Shown here: in pieces, positions 18,881-28,328 of the stretch | How the letters are laid out: every line of letters begins with the position of its first letter | Numbering within the stretch: the first letter of the stretch is position 1 | From: Neoaquamicrobium sediminum | Lineage (GTDB): Bacteria; Pseudomonadota; Alphaproteobacteria; Rhizobiales; Rhizobiaceae | Direction: 5' to 3' | Assembly: GCF_013240295.1 (NCBI RefSeq) | Contig: NZ_JABETK010000001.1 | Coordinates: forward strand, 186,001 to 250,000 | DNA length: 64,000 nucleotides | Translations under genes and position numbers: made by a program | Notes under the pieces: model-generated | What the model saw: only the letters and a program-made list of their open reading frames with translations | The model's database searches: none | Told to the model about the DNA's origin: nothing

Positions 18881-20715
18881 CCGCCGCGGCGGCTCCATCG
18901 GTGCGGCGGCCGGGTCGCCGCGCCCTCTTTCCCGAGGCGCTGCCCGATCCCGAGGGCGAGGCCGCCGCTGCGATCGCATCGCTGCGCTTTACCGTCACGC
19001 TGGCGGATCGCAGCAAGACGATCGACCTGACGATGCTCGCCGGCCGCAAGGCATTGGCGCGGACCTTTGCCGGCGCGCTCTGGCGCGCCTGCCAGGTCGG
19101 TGGTCCGGCCGGCTCGATCTCGACGGCCTACGCCTATGCCAATGCGCTCAAGACATTTTGGCGCTATCTCGATTCCGCCGGATCGCACGTCGCCCGTCTC
19201 TCCGACGTCAGTGCCGTCTGCATCGACGGCTTCGATTCCTGGATGGAGGGGAGCGGCCTGCATCCCAATCACCGCCTGCACCGCATGAGCAAGGTGCTCA
19301 ACCTGCTGCGGCTTGCCGAGGCCGCGGAGCCCAGCCACCTGCCGCCCGATGCCTCACGCCGGCTGATGTACACGAGCGATCGGCCCGGCGTGCGCGCCAG
19401 GCCGCGCGATGCCTATGGCGATGATGTCGCCGCGGCATTGCGGAAGGCGGCGCGCACCGATCTCGCCGCCATCATCCGCCGCTTGGGCGAGGCCGATCGT
19501 ATTCCGGCGGTCGAGGATTCCGATCGGAGCAAGGCGCTGGCAGCAACCCACAAACAGGTAATGGAAGTGATCGACGCGGAAGGCGTCATCGGGCACAGGC
19601 ACCCTCTCTTCAAGCGACTCTACACGCTCCGCCGCGAGAGTGGCCTGCCGAACGATCGCCTGATCCACGATCTGCATGGCCGCCGGCATCTCATCGCCGC
19701 CGATCTCGTGCCGCTCATCGTGCTTATCTCGCTCGACACCGGCATGGAGATCGAAGCGATCAAGGGCTTGCGAGCGGACTGCCTGAAGAACCCGGCGGGC
19801 GGCTATGTCGAGATCGAGTATTGCAAGCGTCGGGCGCGCGGCGCCGAGTGGAAGCGGCTGCGTGTGCGCGACGGCGGTTCCTCGACGCCGGGCGGCTTGA
19901 TCCGCAAGGCGCTGCAGTGGACCGGTCCGGCGAGAAGCCGGCTCGGCGCCGACACGCTCTGGGCGCACTGTGCCTGGGGCCGCCTGACCCCTCGGGTGCT
20001 CAGCATGAAGGAGCTCGCGGCTTCATGGACGCGCCGGCACGGCATCCTTGATGAGCGGGGCCAACGCCTTCGCCTCAATCTGACGCGCCTGCGCAAGACG
20101 CATAAGGCGGCATGGTACCGGCGCACGGGCGGCCAGCTCGACCGCTTCGCCGTCGGCCACACTGTCGCGGTCGCGGCCGACCACTACGCCGACATTCCCG
20201 CGCTTCGTCATCTGCACGAGGCGACAATTGCCGACGCCATGACCGATGCGCTCGACGCCGCGTTCCCCCTGTGTCCTGTCGTCGGAGGAGGAGCGGCCGT
20301 CCAGACCGATCCCGACAAGGCGACCGGCCTTCCCGTTGTCGGCGCCGCCGCGGTCAAGGCGCTGTTCGGCGGCGAGCAGGACGTCTGGCTCGCCAGTTGC
20401 GGCGGCTTCTACAACAGCCCGTTCGGCTCGGAGGGAGAGGCCTGTCCGTCCCCCTTCTGGGGGTGTCTCGAATGCAGCAATGCCGTGGTCACCGCCCGCA
20501 AGGTGCCCGCGCTCCTGGCCTTCCTCAACTTCATCCGGGCGCAGCGGCAGGTGCTGAGCGAAGCCGACTGGATCGCCAAGTTCGGCCGGGTTCACGGACG
20601 CATCGCCGAACAGATTCTGCCCCGGTTCGCCGACGCCGAGATCGAGGAAGCCCGTCGGATTGGGTCATCGGACCCCGCGCTCCTCTACCTGCCGCCCGAA
20701 GCGAGAGCGCCATGA
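18877..20715 (+). CDS. Tyrosine recombinase B of the Tn554-like element, degenerate first arginine (TnpB-like)
   Basis: A 612-residue recombinase-family protein. The first catalytic arginine region reads DTGMEIEAIKGL, with Glu where TG-x-R is expected; the later box is RLRKTHKAAW and the final region GHTVAVAADHYAD keeps a histidine and tyrosine. Such changes are seen in the B subunits of multi-recombinase transposons, which may act as partners rather than full catalysts. The C-terminal third has a cysteine group (SCGGFYN, CPSPFWGCLEC) that may bind zinc. It starts in ATGA at the end of gene A and ends in ATGATG at gene C. A longer frame reaching back into gene A is not used. Confidence 0.82.
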   Translation: MTAAAAPSVRRPGRRALFPEALPDPEGEAAAAIASLRFTVTLADRSKTIDLTMLAGRKALARTFAGALWRACQVGGPAGSISTAYAYANALKTFWRYLDSAGSHVARLSDVSAVCIDGFDSWMEGSGLHPNHRLHRMSKVLNLLRLAEAAEPSHLPPDASRRLMYTSDRPGVRARPRDAYGDDVAAALRKAARTDLAAIIRRLGEADRIPAVEDSDRSKALAATHKQVMEVIDAEGVIGHRHPLFKRLYTLRRESGLPNDRLIHDLHGRRHLIAADLVPLIVLISLDTGMEIEAIKGLRADCLKNPAGGYVEIEYCKRRARGAEWKRLRVRDGGSSTPGGLIRKALQWTGPARSRLGADTLWAHCAWGRLTPRVLSMKELAASWTRRHGILDERGQRLRLNLTRLRKTHKAAWYRRTGGQLDRFAVGHTVAVAADHYADIPALRHLHEATIADAMTDALDAAFPLCPVVGGGAAVQTDPDKATGLPVVGAAAVKALFGGEQDVWLASCGGFYNSPFGSEGEACPSPFWGCLECSNAVVTARKVPALLAFLNFIRAQRQVLSEADWIAKFGRVHGRIAEQILPRFADAEIEEARRIGSSDPALLYLPPEARAP

Positions 20716-22877
20716 TGCCGGCACCGATCAAGCTGCCGCAGCACGCGTCGCTGCCTTCGGCCATTTATGGCAACGACGAGCCCGTGCTTGCCGGCGTGGC
20801 GGTCAGGGACGATGCCGACCGCACGCGACTTCCGCGCTTCGGTGACGATCTTTGGGACCTGGGCGCCGCCATTTTCCGGGTGAACGCCCGCTACAGCAAT
20901 TACCGGCTGAACCTCGCCCGCATCGCCGATCCCGTCACGCGGCGGCTGGCGAAGGAGTACGTGATCGCCCGCCTGCGCATCCATGTGCCGGGATATCGGG
21001 CGCCCTGCGGCGCGACCTCGGCGATCCGCCTGCTGCGCTACATCCAGCATTTCGCCGCGTTCCTCCGCGCAAGGACTGGCGCCGTCGATCTCAGCCGGAT
21101 CGATCAGGCGCTGCTCGACGCCTATCTGGCGTATGCCCGTGACGGCGGACGGCGAACGCCTCACGAGACGGTGAAGTATGTCGAGGTGCCGATCGACCTG
21201 CATCACCTGGCGCCATGGCTAACCGGCGGCGGCATCGGTTTCCTGCCGTGGCGTGGACGTGCGGCGCACCGCGTTGCCGGCCGGCCGCCAGCGCCCGCCG
21301 AGAACGCCACGCCGCGCATTCCCGAGCCGGTCATCGGCGCCATGCTGCGCTGGGCGCTCAAGTATGTCGAGGTCTATGCGCCCGATATCCTCGCGGCGCG
21401 GGCCGAGCTTGACGCTCTCGAAGCCCGCTGCGCCCGATTGATGGCGCGGGACGCGCGGGCCGGACGGGCCGTGGCCAAGAACTATCGCGCCCGCGTGGCC
21501 AAGTGGCTCGACGTGCGCCGGGCCATGGGCCGAGGCGTGCCGATCTGGGAGCACGCGCCCAATGTGGCCCGCCGCATCGACCCGCTCACCGGCGAAGAGA
21601 CCCCGCCCTACAATCTCCATCTGATGCGCCTTCACGCCGGCGCTCCGCAGAGCGGCCGCATCAGCCAGTCCGAGCCGACTGCACGACTGATCGAGAAGGC
21701 AGCCGCCGAGCTCGGAACCGAGATCGGCGGGCTCGATACGCCGATCTCGATCGATCCGGACACCGGACTGCCATGGCGCGAGCGCTTCGACGGCCTCAGC
21801 CTCGCCCGCGAAGAACGGATGTTGCAGGGCGCCTGCTATCTCGTCTGCGCCTACCTCACCGGCATGCGCGACAGCGAGGTGCAGGCGATGCAGCCGGGTT
21901 GCGTGTCGCCGGTGCGCAGCGCCGACGGCCTGGTCGAGCGGTACCGGCTGCGCAGCACGGTGTACAAGCGCCATGGCGCGCGCGGCGTCACGGCCGACTG
22001 GATCACGATCGAGCCCGTCGCTCGCGCCGTCGCGGTGATGGAGGTTCTCTCGGCACGCAATCGCCGAGAGAAGGAACTGTCATCCTTGTGGGTGGCGCTG
22101 AAGGACTGGCCCTGGAGCAACGATCATCTCGGGATGGGTGCAACGCCGACACTCAACCTTTTCCGCGAGGGCCTCGACACGCGCTCGGAGGCCGCGCCGG
22201 CGATTCCGCGCATCGGCGACGAGCCTTGGAAGTTTACGACCCGGCAGCTCCGACGCACGATCGCCTGGTACATCGCCAACCGGCCGTTCGGCACGGTCGC
22301 CGGCAAGATCCAGTACAAGCACGCCTCGGTCGCCATGTTCGAAGGCTATGCCGGATCGGCGCAGGCCGACTTCCGCTTGGCGATCGAGCGCGAACGTGCA
22401 CTCGGCCAGCTCGACGACATTGTCGCCCATTACGAGGCCTATCTTCGCCGTGAAGGCCCGGCGGGACCGGGTGCTGCGCGACTGCGACGCGAGTTCGGCC
22501 GCGTGCAGGAGGAACTTGGCGATCTTCCCGGCCGGATCTTGGACCGCAAGCGGCTGCGCACCATGGTTGCCCATCTCGGGCGGACCCTGCATGTCGGTTT
22601 CCTCAACGACTGCCTGTTCGATGCAGCGACCGCGCTCTGCCTCACCGGCGCGCCAGATGCCGAGCGGACGGCGCCGGCCCTATCGCGCTGCAGCCCCGAC
22701 CGGTGCCCGAACGCCTGCCTGACCGCCCGGCACCGCGAACCGTGGCAGGCCTCGATCGTCGAGGGCGAAGCGCTTCTGGCCGACCGGCGTCTATCGCCGC
22801 TGCAGCGCACGGCGATCCTGCGGGACAACGAGCGCAAGTGCCGGCTGATCGCGCCTCTCATGGACGGTGACGCATGA
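20712..22877 (+). CDS. Tyrosine recombinase C of the Tn554-like element
   Basis: A 721-residue protein of the integrase family. The catalytic Arg is in LTGMRDSEVQAM, the H/R box is modified to TTRQLRRTIAWYI, and KHASVAMFEGYAG holds histidine and tyrosine. The C-terminus has CSPDRCPNACLTARH, a probable zinc knuckle followed by helices. The ATG at 20712 overlaps the previous stop (ATGATG, so 20715 is an alternative). It is followed in ATGA overlap by the small coiled-coil gene. Three recombinases in overlapping order with a small accessory protein form one transposition unit. Tn554 itself has two recombinases plus TnpC, so this is a variant. Confidence 0.82.
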   Translation: MMPAPIKLPQHASLPSAIYGNDEPVLAGVAVRDDADRTRLPRFGDDLWDLGAAIFRVNARYSNYRLNLARIADPVTRRLAKEYVIARLRIHVPGYRAPCGATSAIRLLRYIQHFAAFLRARTGAVDLSRIDQALLDAYLAYARDGGRRTPHETVKYVEVPIDLHHLAPWLTGGGIGFLPWRGRAAHRVAGRPPAPAENATPRIPEPVIGAMLRWALKYVEVYAPDILAARAELDALEARCARLMARDARAGRAVAKNYRARVAKWLDVRRAMGRGVPIWEHAPNVARRIDPLTGEETPPYNLHLMRLHAGAPQSGRISQSEPTARLIEKAAAELGTEIGGLDTPISIDPDTGLPWRERFDGLSLAREERMLQGACYLVCAYLTGMRDSEVQAMQPGCVSPVRSADGLVERYRLRSTVYKRHGARGVTADWITIEPVARAVAVMEVLSARNRREKELSSLWVALKDWPWSNDHLGMGATPTLNLFREGLDTRSEAAPAIPRIGDEPWKFTTRQLRRTIAWYIANRPFGTVAGKIQYKHASVAMFEGYAGSAQADFRLAIERERALGQLDDIVAHYEAYLRREGPAGPGAARLRREFGRVQEELGDLPGRILDRKRLRTMVAHLGRTLHVGFLNDCLFDAATALCLTGAPDAERTAPALSRCSPDRCPNACLTARHREPWQASIVEGEALLADRRLSPLQRTAILRDNERKCRLIAPLMDGDA

Positions 22878-23314
22878 CCGCGCTCGGGCCGAAGAGCCAA
22901 GCGGCGCTAAGGGCTGCCATGAAGCGGTTGCTCGACGGCCGCCCTGAACGCACCGACGGGGCGCTGACCGTCGCCAACCTGGCGCGCGAGGCCGGCGTCA
23001 GCCGAGCGACGGCGAACCGGGCCGGCGATCTTCTCGCCGAGCTCCGCGCGGCCGAAGCCCGCCTGCGGCGATCGTCGCCCAGGGCCCTCAAGGAACGCAT
23101 CCATGCTCTGGAAGCGGAACTACGCGCCGTGCGTGGTGCCGAGATGGCGGAGCTGCGGGCGCTCACCCGGACGCTCGCGCAGCACATCCAGATGCTGACG
23201 TTGCAGCTCGCCGAGCGAGATGCCGTCATCGAAGGTCTGCGAGCGGAGCTGTCTCGATCCGTGGACGCCAGGGTCGTCCCGTTGCGGCGTCCGCCTCTGG
23301 ACGGCACCGGCTGA
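22874..23314 (+). CDS. Small HTH/coiled-coil accessory protein of the Tn554-like element (TnpC-like)
   Basis: A 146-residue protein. Residues 30-55 (ALTVANLAREAGVSRATANRAG) are a helix-turn-helix; residues about 60-135 are heptad-rich and predicted to form a coiled coil (RIHALEAELRAVRGAEMAEL). Tn554 TnpC has the same size and role class: it sets orientation and efficiency of transposition. The element at 41014-47299 carries a coiled-coil protein of nearly equal length (147 aa) at the corresponding place after its large recombinases. Start in ATGA at the end of recombinase C. Confidence 0.75.
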   Translation: MTALGPKSQAALRAAMKRLLDGRPERTDGALTVANLAREAGVSRATANRAGDLLAELRAAEARLRRSSPRALKERIHALEAELRAVRGAEMAELRALTRTLAQHIQMLTLQLAERDAVIEGLRAELSRSVDARVVPLRRPPLDGTG

Positions 23315-23530
23315 CAGCCGCGCTTCATCCTGACCGGTCCAGGCGCCGCTCGCCGGTCATGGCTGCCTCCCGTGCTCGCCCGTCGAGGCAGGGCTCGGGT
23401 TGTGGCAGACGCTGCCGGCCCATCAACCCTGTTCCGCACCAGCACCGAGAACAGGGTGTGACGGCCCGGCTTCCCGCGTCTGCCCCTGCCGCCTCGCCCT
23501 CGACGGAGAGGGCGAACACAGGAGGCAGCC

Positions 23531-24457
23531 ATGACCACCGATCGCACACCCCAGCCCCGGAACGACATCTACGAGCGTGTCACCAGCCAGATCATCGCCG
23601 CCATCGAGGCCGGCGCCGACCAGTACCGGATGCCCTGGCACCACGACGGATCGGCCATCACTACGCCCGTCAACGTCGCCTCGCGCAAGGCCTATCGTGG
23701 CGTCAACGTCATCGCACTCTGGGCCGCCGCGCACGCCGCCGGCTTTCCCGCCGGCATCTGGGGCACCTATCGCCAGTGGCAGGCGCTCGGCGCCCAGGTC
23801 CGCAAGGGCGAGCGCGGGCACCTCGTCGTGTTCTGGAAGACCGTCGATCGCCACGGCAAGGCAGACGTACAGGACGGCGACGAGGATCGCGACGAGCCCG
23901 CCCGGCGCATGTTCGCCCGCGGCTACACGGTCTTCAACTGCGCGCAGGTCGACGGCTACACGCCGCCCGAGATACCGGTGCTACCCGAGGCCGAGCGCAT
24001 CGAGCGGGCCGAACGGTTCTGCGCAGCGCTCGGCATCGACATCCGCCACGGCGGATCGCAGGCCTGTTACCGCCCATCCACCGACCACGTGCAGATGCCC
24101 GACTTCGCCTGCTTCCGCGATGCCGCAGCCTATTACGCCGTGCTGCTCCACGAATGCGGGCACGCCTCCGGCGCCAGGCATCGCCTCGACCGTGATCTCT
24201 CCGGACGGTTCGGCTCGGCCGCCTATGCTATGGAGGAATGCACGGTCGAGCTCCTGAGCGCCATGATCTGCGCCGACCTCCATCTCAGCGTCGAGCCGCG
24301 GCCCGACCACGCCAGCTATATCGCCTCCTGGCTCGAGGTGCTTCGCTCCGACAAGCGCGCGATCTTCACCGCCGCAGCCAAGGCGCAGCAGATCGCCGAC
24401 TGGCTGCACGCCCAGCAGGGCAACGCTTGCCGGAACGACGTCAGGGGCGCCGCATAG
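23531..24457 (+). CDS. ardC: ArdC-family antirestriction protein
   Basis: A 308-residue ArdC-type protein. The N-terminal domain (DIYERVTSQIIAAIEAGADQ through NVIALWAAA and WGTYRQWQALGAQVRKGERG) is the ssDNA-binding DUF1738 domain; the C-terminal part is a zincin-like metallopeptidase domain with LLHECGHASG (HExxH). ArdC proteins protect incoming single-stranded DNA from host restriction during conjugation. GGAGG lies seven bases ahead of the ATG. As cargo of the Tn554-like element it would help entry of any replicon carrying it. The 216 bp before it contain no gene; I see only short hairpins there. Confidence 0.9.
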   Translation: MTTDRTPQPRNDIYERVTSQIIAAIEAGADQYRMPWHHDGSAITTPVNVASRKAYRGVNVIALWAAAHAAGFPAGIWGTYRQWQALGAQVRKGERGHLVVFWKTVDRHGKADVQDGDEDRDEPARRMFARGYTVFNCAQVDGYTPPEIPVLPEAERIERAERFCAALGIDIRHGGSQACYRPSTDHVQMPDFACFRDAAAYYAVLLHECGHASGARHRLDRDLSGRFGSAAYAMEECTVELLSAMICADLHLSVEPRPDHASYIASWLEVLRSDKRAIFTAAAKAQQIADWLHAQQGNACRNDVRGAA

Positions 24458-24473
24458 GCGCTCCTCGACCCGA

Positions 24474-24902
24474 TCAGTTGACAGTTCGCTCCCGGAACAG
24501 CGCCTCAATCAGCGGACATTCCGGCCGCGTGCCGTCGGCGCATTGCGCGACGACGTCCTTGAGCACCCGCTCCATGCGCTTCAGGTCAGCGATCTTCGCC
24601 CGCACATCGTCGAGATGCGCGGCGGCGACCGCGCTTGCCTCGGCGCAGGGCTGGTCGCGTTCGTCGACCAGGCGCAACAGCTCGCGGATTTCGTCGAGTG
24701 AGAAGCCGAGCTCGCGTGCCCGCAGCACAAAGCGAAGGCGCCGCTCGTGCGTCGTGTCGTAGCTGCGGTAGCCGGCCGCCGTGCGCGGTGGCTCGGGCAG
24801 GAGCCCGACCTTCTCGTAGTAGCGCACAGTCTCCAGATTGCTGCCCGTCCGCCGGGCGAGCTCAGCCCGCTGCAGGCCCTTCACGCCAGCGTGATCGCGC
24901 AT
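24474..24902 (-). CDS. merR: Mercury-responsive transcriptional regulator MerR
   Basis: A 142-residue MerR. The N-terminal winged HTH (LARRTGSNLETVRYYEKVGLL) is followed by the dimer helix and the three Hg(II)-binding cysteines C86 (DQPCAEAS), C121 (VAQCADG) and C129 (RPECPL), spaced as in Tn501/Tn21 MerR. It represses and, with Hg(II), activates the divergent mer operon from the overlong-spacer promoter upstream. The ATG at 24902 is chosen because AAGAGGGA lies about nine bases ahead; an in-frame start at 24971 would cover the promoter. Divergent from merT. Confidence 0.93.
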   Translation of the reverse strand: MRDHAGVKGLQRAELARRTGSNLETVRYYEKVGLLPEPPRTAAGYRSYDTTHERRLRFVLRARELGFSLDEIRELLRLVDERDQPCAEASAVAAAHLDDVRAKIADLKRMERVLKDVVAQCADGTRPECPLIEALFRERTVN

Positions 24903-24916
24903 CGCAAAAATCCCTC

Positions 24917-24947
24917 TTGACCCTGTAGTTGCTACAGACCGCATGGT
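24917..24947 (+). promoter_or_regulatory. mer promoter-operator
   Basis: TTGACC (-35, 24917-24922) and a weak -10 CATGGT (24942-24947) are separated by 19 bp. Between them lies the dyad CTGTAG-TTG-CTACAG (24923-24937). The long spacer and central dyad are the hallmark of MerR-family promoters, which MerR untwists on binding Hg(II). Confidence 0.85.
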
Positions 24948-24988
24948 ACTGCGCAATGAGGATTTCGGCAAGGAAAGCGAGATCGGAC

Positions 24989-25414
24989 ATGGATATATCG
25001 CGACCCAGCACGGCGGGCATGACGTCCGCCACGACCGACGTGCTCGCGTCGGACCGAGCCGAAGTCGGACGGCAGCGCCTGGTCGCCGTCGGCGGCATTC
25101 TCGGCGCGCTTGCCGCCTCCTCGTGCTGCATCGTCCCGCTCATCCTGTTTAGCCTAGGCATTGGTGGCGCCTGGATCGGCAATCTGACGGCGCTCGCGCC
25201 CTACAAGCCGCTCTTCGTCGCCGGGACGACGGGCGTTCTCGGCTACGGCTTCTATCTCGTCTACTGGAAGCCGAGGCGGGCCTGCGCCGAGGATGCTGCC
25301 TGCGCGCGCCCGATCCCCAGCCGCATTGTCCAGATCGCGCTCTGGTTTGCGACGGTGCTCGTCGCGGCCGCCTTCGCATTCGACTACGTCGCCCCGCTGC
25401 TGCTTTCCGCCTGA
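24989..25414 (+). CDS. merT: Mercuric ion transporter MerT
   Basis: A 141-residue inner-membrane protein with three predicted hydrophobic segments. ASSCCIVPL holds the vicinal cysteines C46-C47 of the first helix, and a second cysteine pair lies in the cytoplasmic loop (RACAEDAACARP). The FSLGIGGAWIGNLTALAPYKP stretch is typical of MerT. It passes Hg(II) from MerP to cytoplasmic MerA. The ATG at 24989 is chosen; 25019 is possible. First gene of the mer operon, followed by merP after 21 bp. Confidence 0.93.
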   Translation: MDISRPSTAGMTSATTDVLASDRAEVGRQRLVAVGGILGALAASSCCIVPLILFSLGIGGAWIGNLTALAPYKPLFVAGTTGVLGYGFYLVYWKPRRACAEDAACARPIPSRIVQIALWFATVLVAAAFAFDYVAPLLLSA

Positions 25415-25435
25415 CACCAAGAGGAGACCCGTCCC

Positions 25436-25732
25436 ATGAAGAAGAGTTTGAGTGCTCTTGCTTTGATCATGTCGGTGATGACCGCGCCTGCCGTGTTCGC
25501 TACCGAACGCACAGTCACCTTCGCCATCGACAACATGACCTGCGCCTCCTGCCCCTACATCGTGAAGACCTCGATGGCGGCGGTCCCCGGGGTCTCGACG
25601 GTGGCCGTCTCGTTCGAAGCCAAGACCGCGACCGTGACCTTCGACGACGCGCAGACGACCCCGGATGCCATCGCGGCCGCCAGCATGAATGCCGGCTATC
25701 CGGCCCGCCCGACGCAGGAGCAAGGCAGTTGA
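25436..25732 (+). CDS. merP: Periplasmic mercury-binding protein MerP
   Basis: A 98-residue protein with a signal peptide (MKKSLSALALIMSVMTAPAV, cleavage after about FA-TE) and one heavy-metal-associated domain. The metal site is NMTCASCP with C36 and C39. It scavenges Hg(II) in the periplasm and passes it to MerT. AGAGGAG precedes the ATG. Followed at once by merF. Confidence 0.95.
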   Translation: MKKSLSALALIMSVMTAPAVFATERTVTFAIDNMTCASCPYIVKTSMAAVPGVSTVAVSFEAKTATVTFDDAQTTPDAIAAASMNAGYPARPTQEQGS

Positions 25733-25733
25733 C

Positions 25734-25982
25734 ATGCATGACCGCGCCCTGATCCGCACCGGCGCCGCAGGCGCCATTGTCGTTGCGATCTGCTGCGCGG
25801 CGCCACTCCTTGCCGTGCCCCCGCCGCTGGCCGGCCTCGGCGCGTGGTTGACGGGTTCGGGTCTGGTCGTGCTTTCCCTGATCGCCGCGGGCCTCGGGCT
25901 TGTCGCCTGCGGCATCCATCATCGCCGTGCAAAGGTCGTCTGTTCCAACACGAAGATTCTGAATGAAGGCCTGAAGCCATGA
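25734..25982 (+). CDS. merF: Mercury transporter MerF
   Basis: An 82-residue protein with two predicted transmembrane helices. The vicinal pair C20-C21 (IVVAICCAAPLLAV) in helix one and a cysteine near the C-terminus (KVVCSN) match MerF, a second Hg(II) uptake protein. The ATG at 25734 starts directly after the merP stop; its own stop overlaps the merB-merA start in ATGA, so the four genes are coupled. Confidence 0.85.
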   Translation: MHDRALIRTGAAGAIVVAICCAAPLLAVPPPLAGLGAWLTGSGLVVLSLIAAGLGLVACGIHHRRAKVVCSNTKILNEGLKP

Positions 25983-28281
25983 ACGATTGCTGCACATCCT
26001 CCGCGTCCCGCGACAAGGCGACGGTTTCTACATCCGCAACGGTGCCGAGCTTGGCCGTGCGGCCGGGTGTGACGTTTCCGGACTGGTCGGTGGTTTCGTC
26101 ACCCGTGGTGAAGGAGGCCCTGCTGGCCATGGTCGGCTCCGACCATGTGCTCAACCGCTGGAGCGGCTACGAGGCGGCCACGGATCGCGTGCGCGTTGCG
26201 TTGCTACAGCTCTACGCCGAACACGGGCGAGCCCCGACCCCAAGCGCGCTTGCCAAGCGTGCGGGGCTGAGCGAGGAAGCCGTCCGTGCGCTGCTCGAAG
26301 AGCTCCGCCGTCGCGACCTCGTCGTACTCGATGGCGACATGATTGTCGGCGCGTATCCCTTCACCGACCGCGACACCGGCCACCGGGTCACACTGGACGG
26401 ACGCACTCTTACTGCGATGTGCGCGGTCGACGCGCTCGGCATCGGCGCTATGACCGACCAAGACATCTCGATCGTCTCGCGCTGCCGCCACTGCGGCGCG
26501 CCGGTCCGGATCACCACGCAGGAACGGGGCCGGGCTCTGGCCGACGTTGAGCCGACGACGGCCGTCGTATGGCTCAGCGTCCATTACGAAGGCGGATGCG
26601 CTGCGAACTCGCTGTGCACTGCAACATCCTTCTTCTGTTCCGACGATCACCTCGCCGCGTGGCGCCGGCAGCGTCCTGCAGACGAGCCGGGATTCCGGCT
26701 GTCGATCGAGGAAGCTCTCGAAGCAGGTCGGGCGATCTTCGGGCCCAGCCTTGCCGGAATCGGCACAATCGCCGGCCACGGCAACAACGCGGCCGAGACA
26801 CAAGGTGAGCCTCAATCGTCGGGCGATACGGCATCGCCGGACAGGCCCGTGACGCATCGGCGCCTTGGCACGAATGGCCGCAACAATGGTTCCTACGACC
26901 TTGCCATCATCGGCGCCGGCTCGGCCGGCTTCTCGGCCGCGATCACGGCAGCCGATCAGGGCGCCCAGGTGGCCCTCATCGGCAGCGGCACCATCGGCGG
27001 CACCTGCGTCAATATCGGTTGCGTGCCGTCGAAGACGCTGATCCGCGCCGCCGAGACGCTCCACAATGCCCGAGCCGCGGCACGTTTCGCCGGCATCACG
27101 GCCGAGGCCGAACTGACCGACTGGGGCGGAACCGTCCGTCAGAAGGACGCGCTGGTTTCGAGCTACGTCAGGCCAAGTACGCCGACCTGCTCCCGGCTTA
27201 CAACGGCATCGCCTATCGCGAAGGGCCGGCGCGCATCGTGGACGGCGGCGTCCAGGTGGACGGCACGTTTGTCTCAGCCGGCAAGATCATCATCGCGACC
27301 GGCGCGCGACCGGCCGTCCCTGTCATCCCCGGCATCGAGACCGTGCCATACCTGACGAGCACGACGGCGCTTGATCTCGAGGCGCTGCCCCGATCTCTGC
27401 TCGTGATCGGCGGCGGCTATATCGGGGCCGAACTCGCCCAGATGTTCGCCCGCGCCGGCGTCGAGGTGACGCTGGTGTGCCGCTCGCGTCTCCTTCCGGA
27501 GGCCGAACCCGAGATCGGCACGGCGCTGACGGGGTATTTCATGGACGAGAGCATCGCGGTGATTTCCGGCATCACGTACCGGACGATCCGCAAGACCGCG
27601 GACGGTGTTGCACTCACTGTCCATCGCGACGGCAAGGACGTCACGATCGACGCCGATCAGGTGCTCGTGGCGACGGGCCGCGCGCCCAATATCGAAGGTC
27701 TCGGGCTCGCCGAGCATGGGATCGCTCTCTCGCCGAAGGGCGGCATCTTCGTCGATGACCGCATGCGCACGACAAGATCGGGCGTGTACGCTGCCGGCGA
27801 CGTCACCGGTCACGATCAGTTCGTCTACATGGCCGCCTACGGTGCCAAGCTCGCGGCGAAGAACGCCCTCAACGGCGACAGCCTGCGCTACGACAACAGT
27901 GCCATGCCGGCCATCGTCTTCACCGATCCGCAGGTGGCGAGCGTCGGGCTGACAGAGGCGGCTGCGCGGACCGCCGGCCACGCCGTCCGTGTCTCCACGA
28001 TCGGTCTCGACCAGGTGCCGCGCGCGATTGCCGCCCGAGACACACGCGGGCTCATCAAGCTCGTCGCCGACGCTGGCAGCGGCCGGCTGCTCGGGGCGCA
28101 TATCCTCGCACCGGAGGGAGCCGACAGCATCCAGACGGCGGCCCTGGCAATCCGGCACGGCCTCACCGTCGACGACCTCGCGGATACGCTCTTTCCGTAT
28201 CTCACCACCGTTGAGGGCCTGAAGCTCGCGGCTCTTGCCTTCGACAAGGACGTGGCGAAGCTCTCATGCTGCGCCGGCTGA
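25979..28281 (+). pseudogene. merB-merA: MerB-MerA fusion (organomercurial lyase and mercuric reductase), single-base frameshift
   Basis: A natural two-enzyme fusion. Residues 1-285 are MerB: C148 and D151 in AMCAVDALGIG and C220 in SFFCSDDHLAAW are the C/D/C active site that breaks C-Hg bonds. A linker leads to MerA: FAD-binding DLAIIGAGSAG, redox pair GTCVNIGC, NAD(P)-binding VIGGGYIGAE, and the C-terminal LSCCAG pair that passes Hg(II) to the active site. The frame breaks near 27160: VSSYV in one frame, ELRQAKYADLLPAYN in the other. One missing G (tcG-ag) explains it; with it the gene has 768 codons. If the break is real, reductase is lost and only the lyase remains. I think an assembly indel is more likely. 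MerB releasing Hg(II) straight to a fused reductase would limit leakage. Confidence 0.85.
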
Positions 28282-28328
28282 GCCGTGAAGGCTCGGATGT
28301 CGAACGTGACAATGTTGGAGGAGATCTA

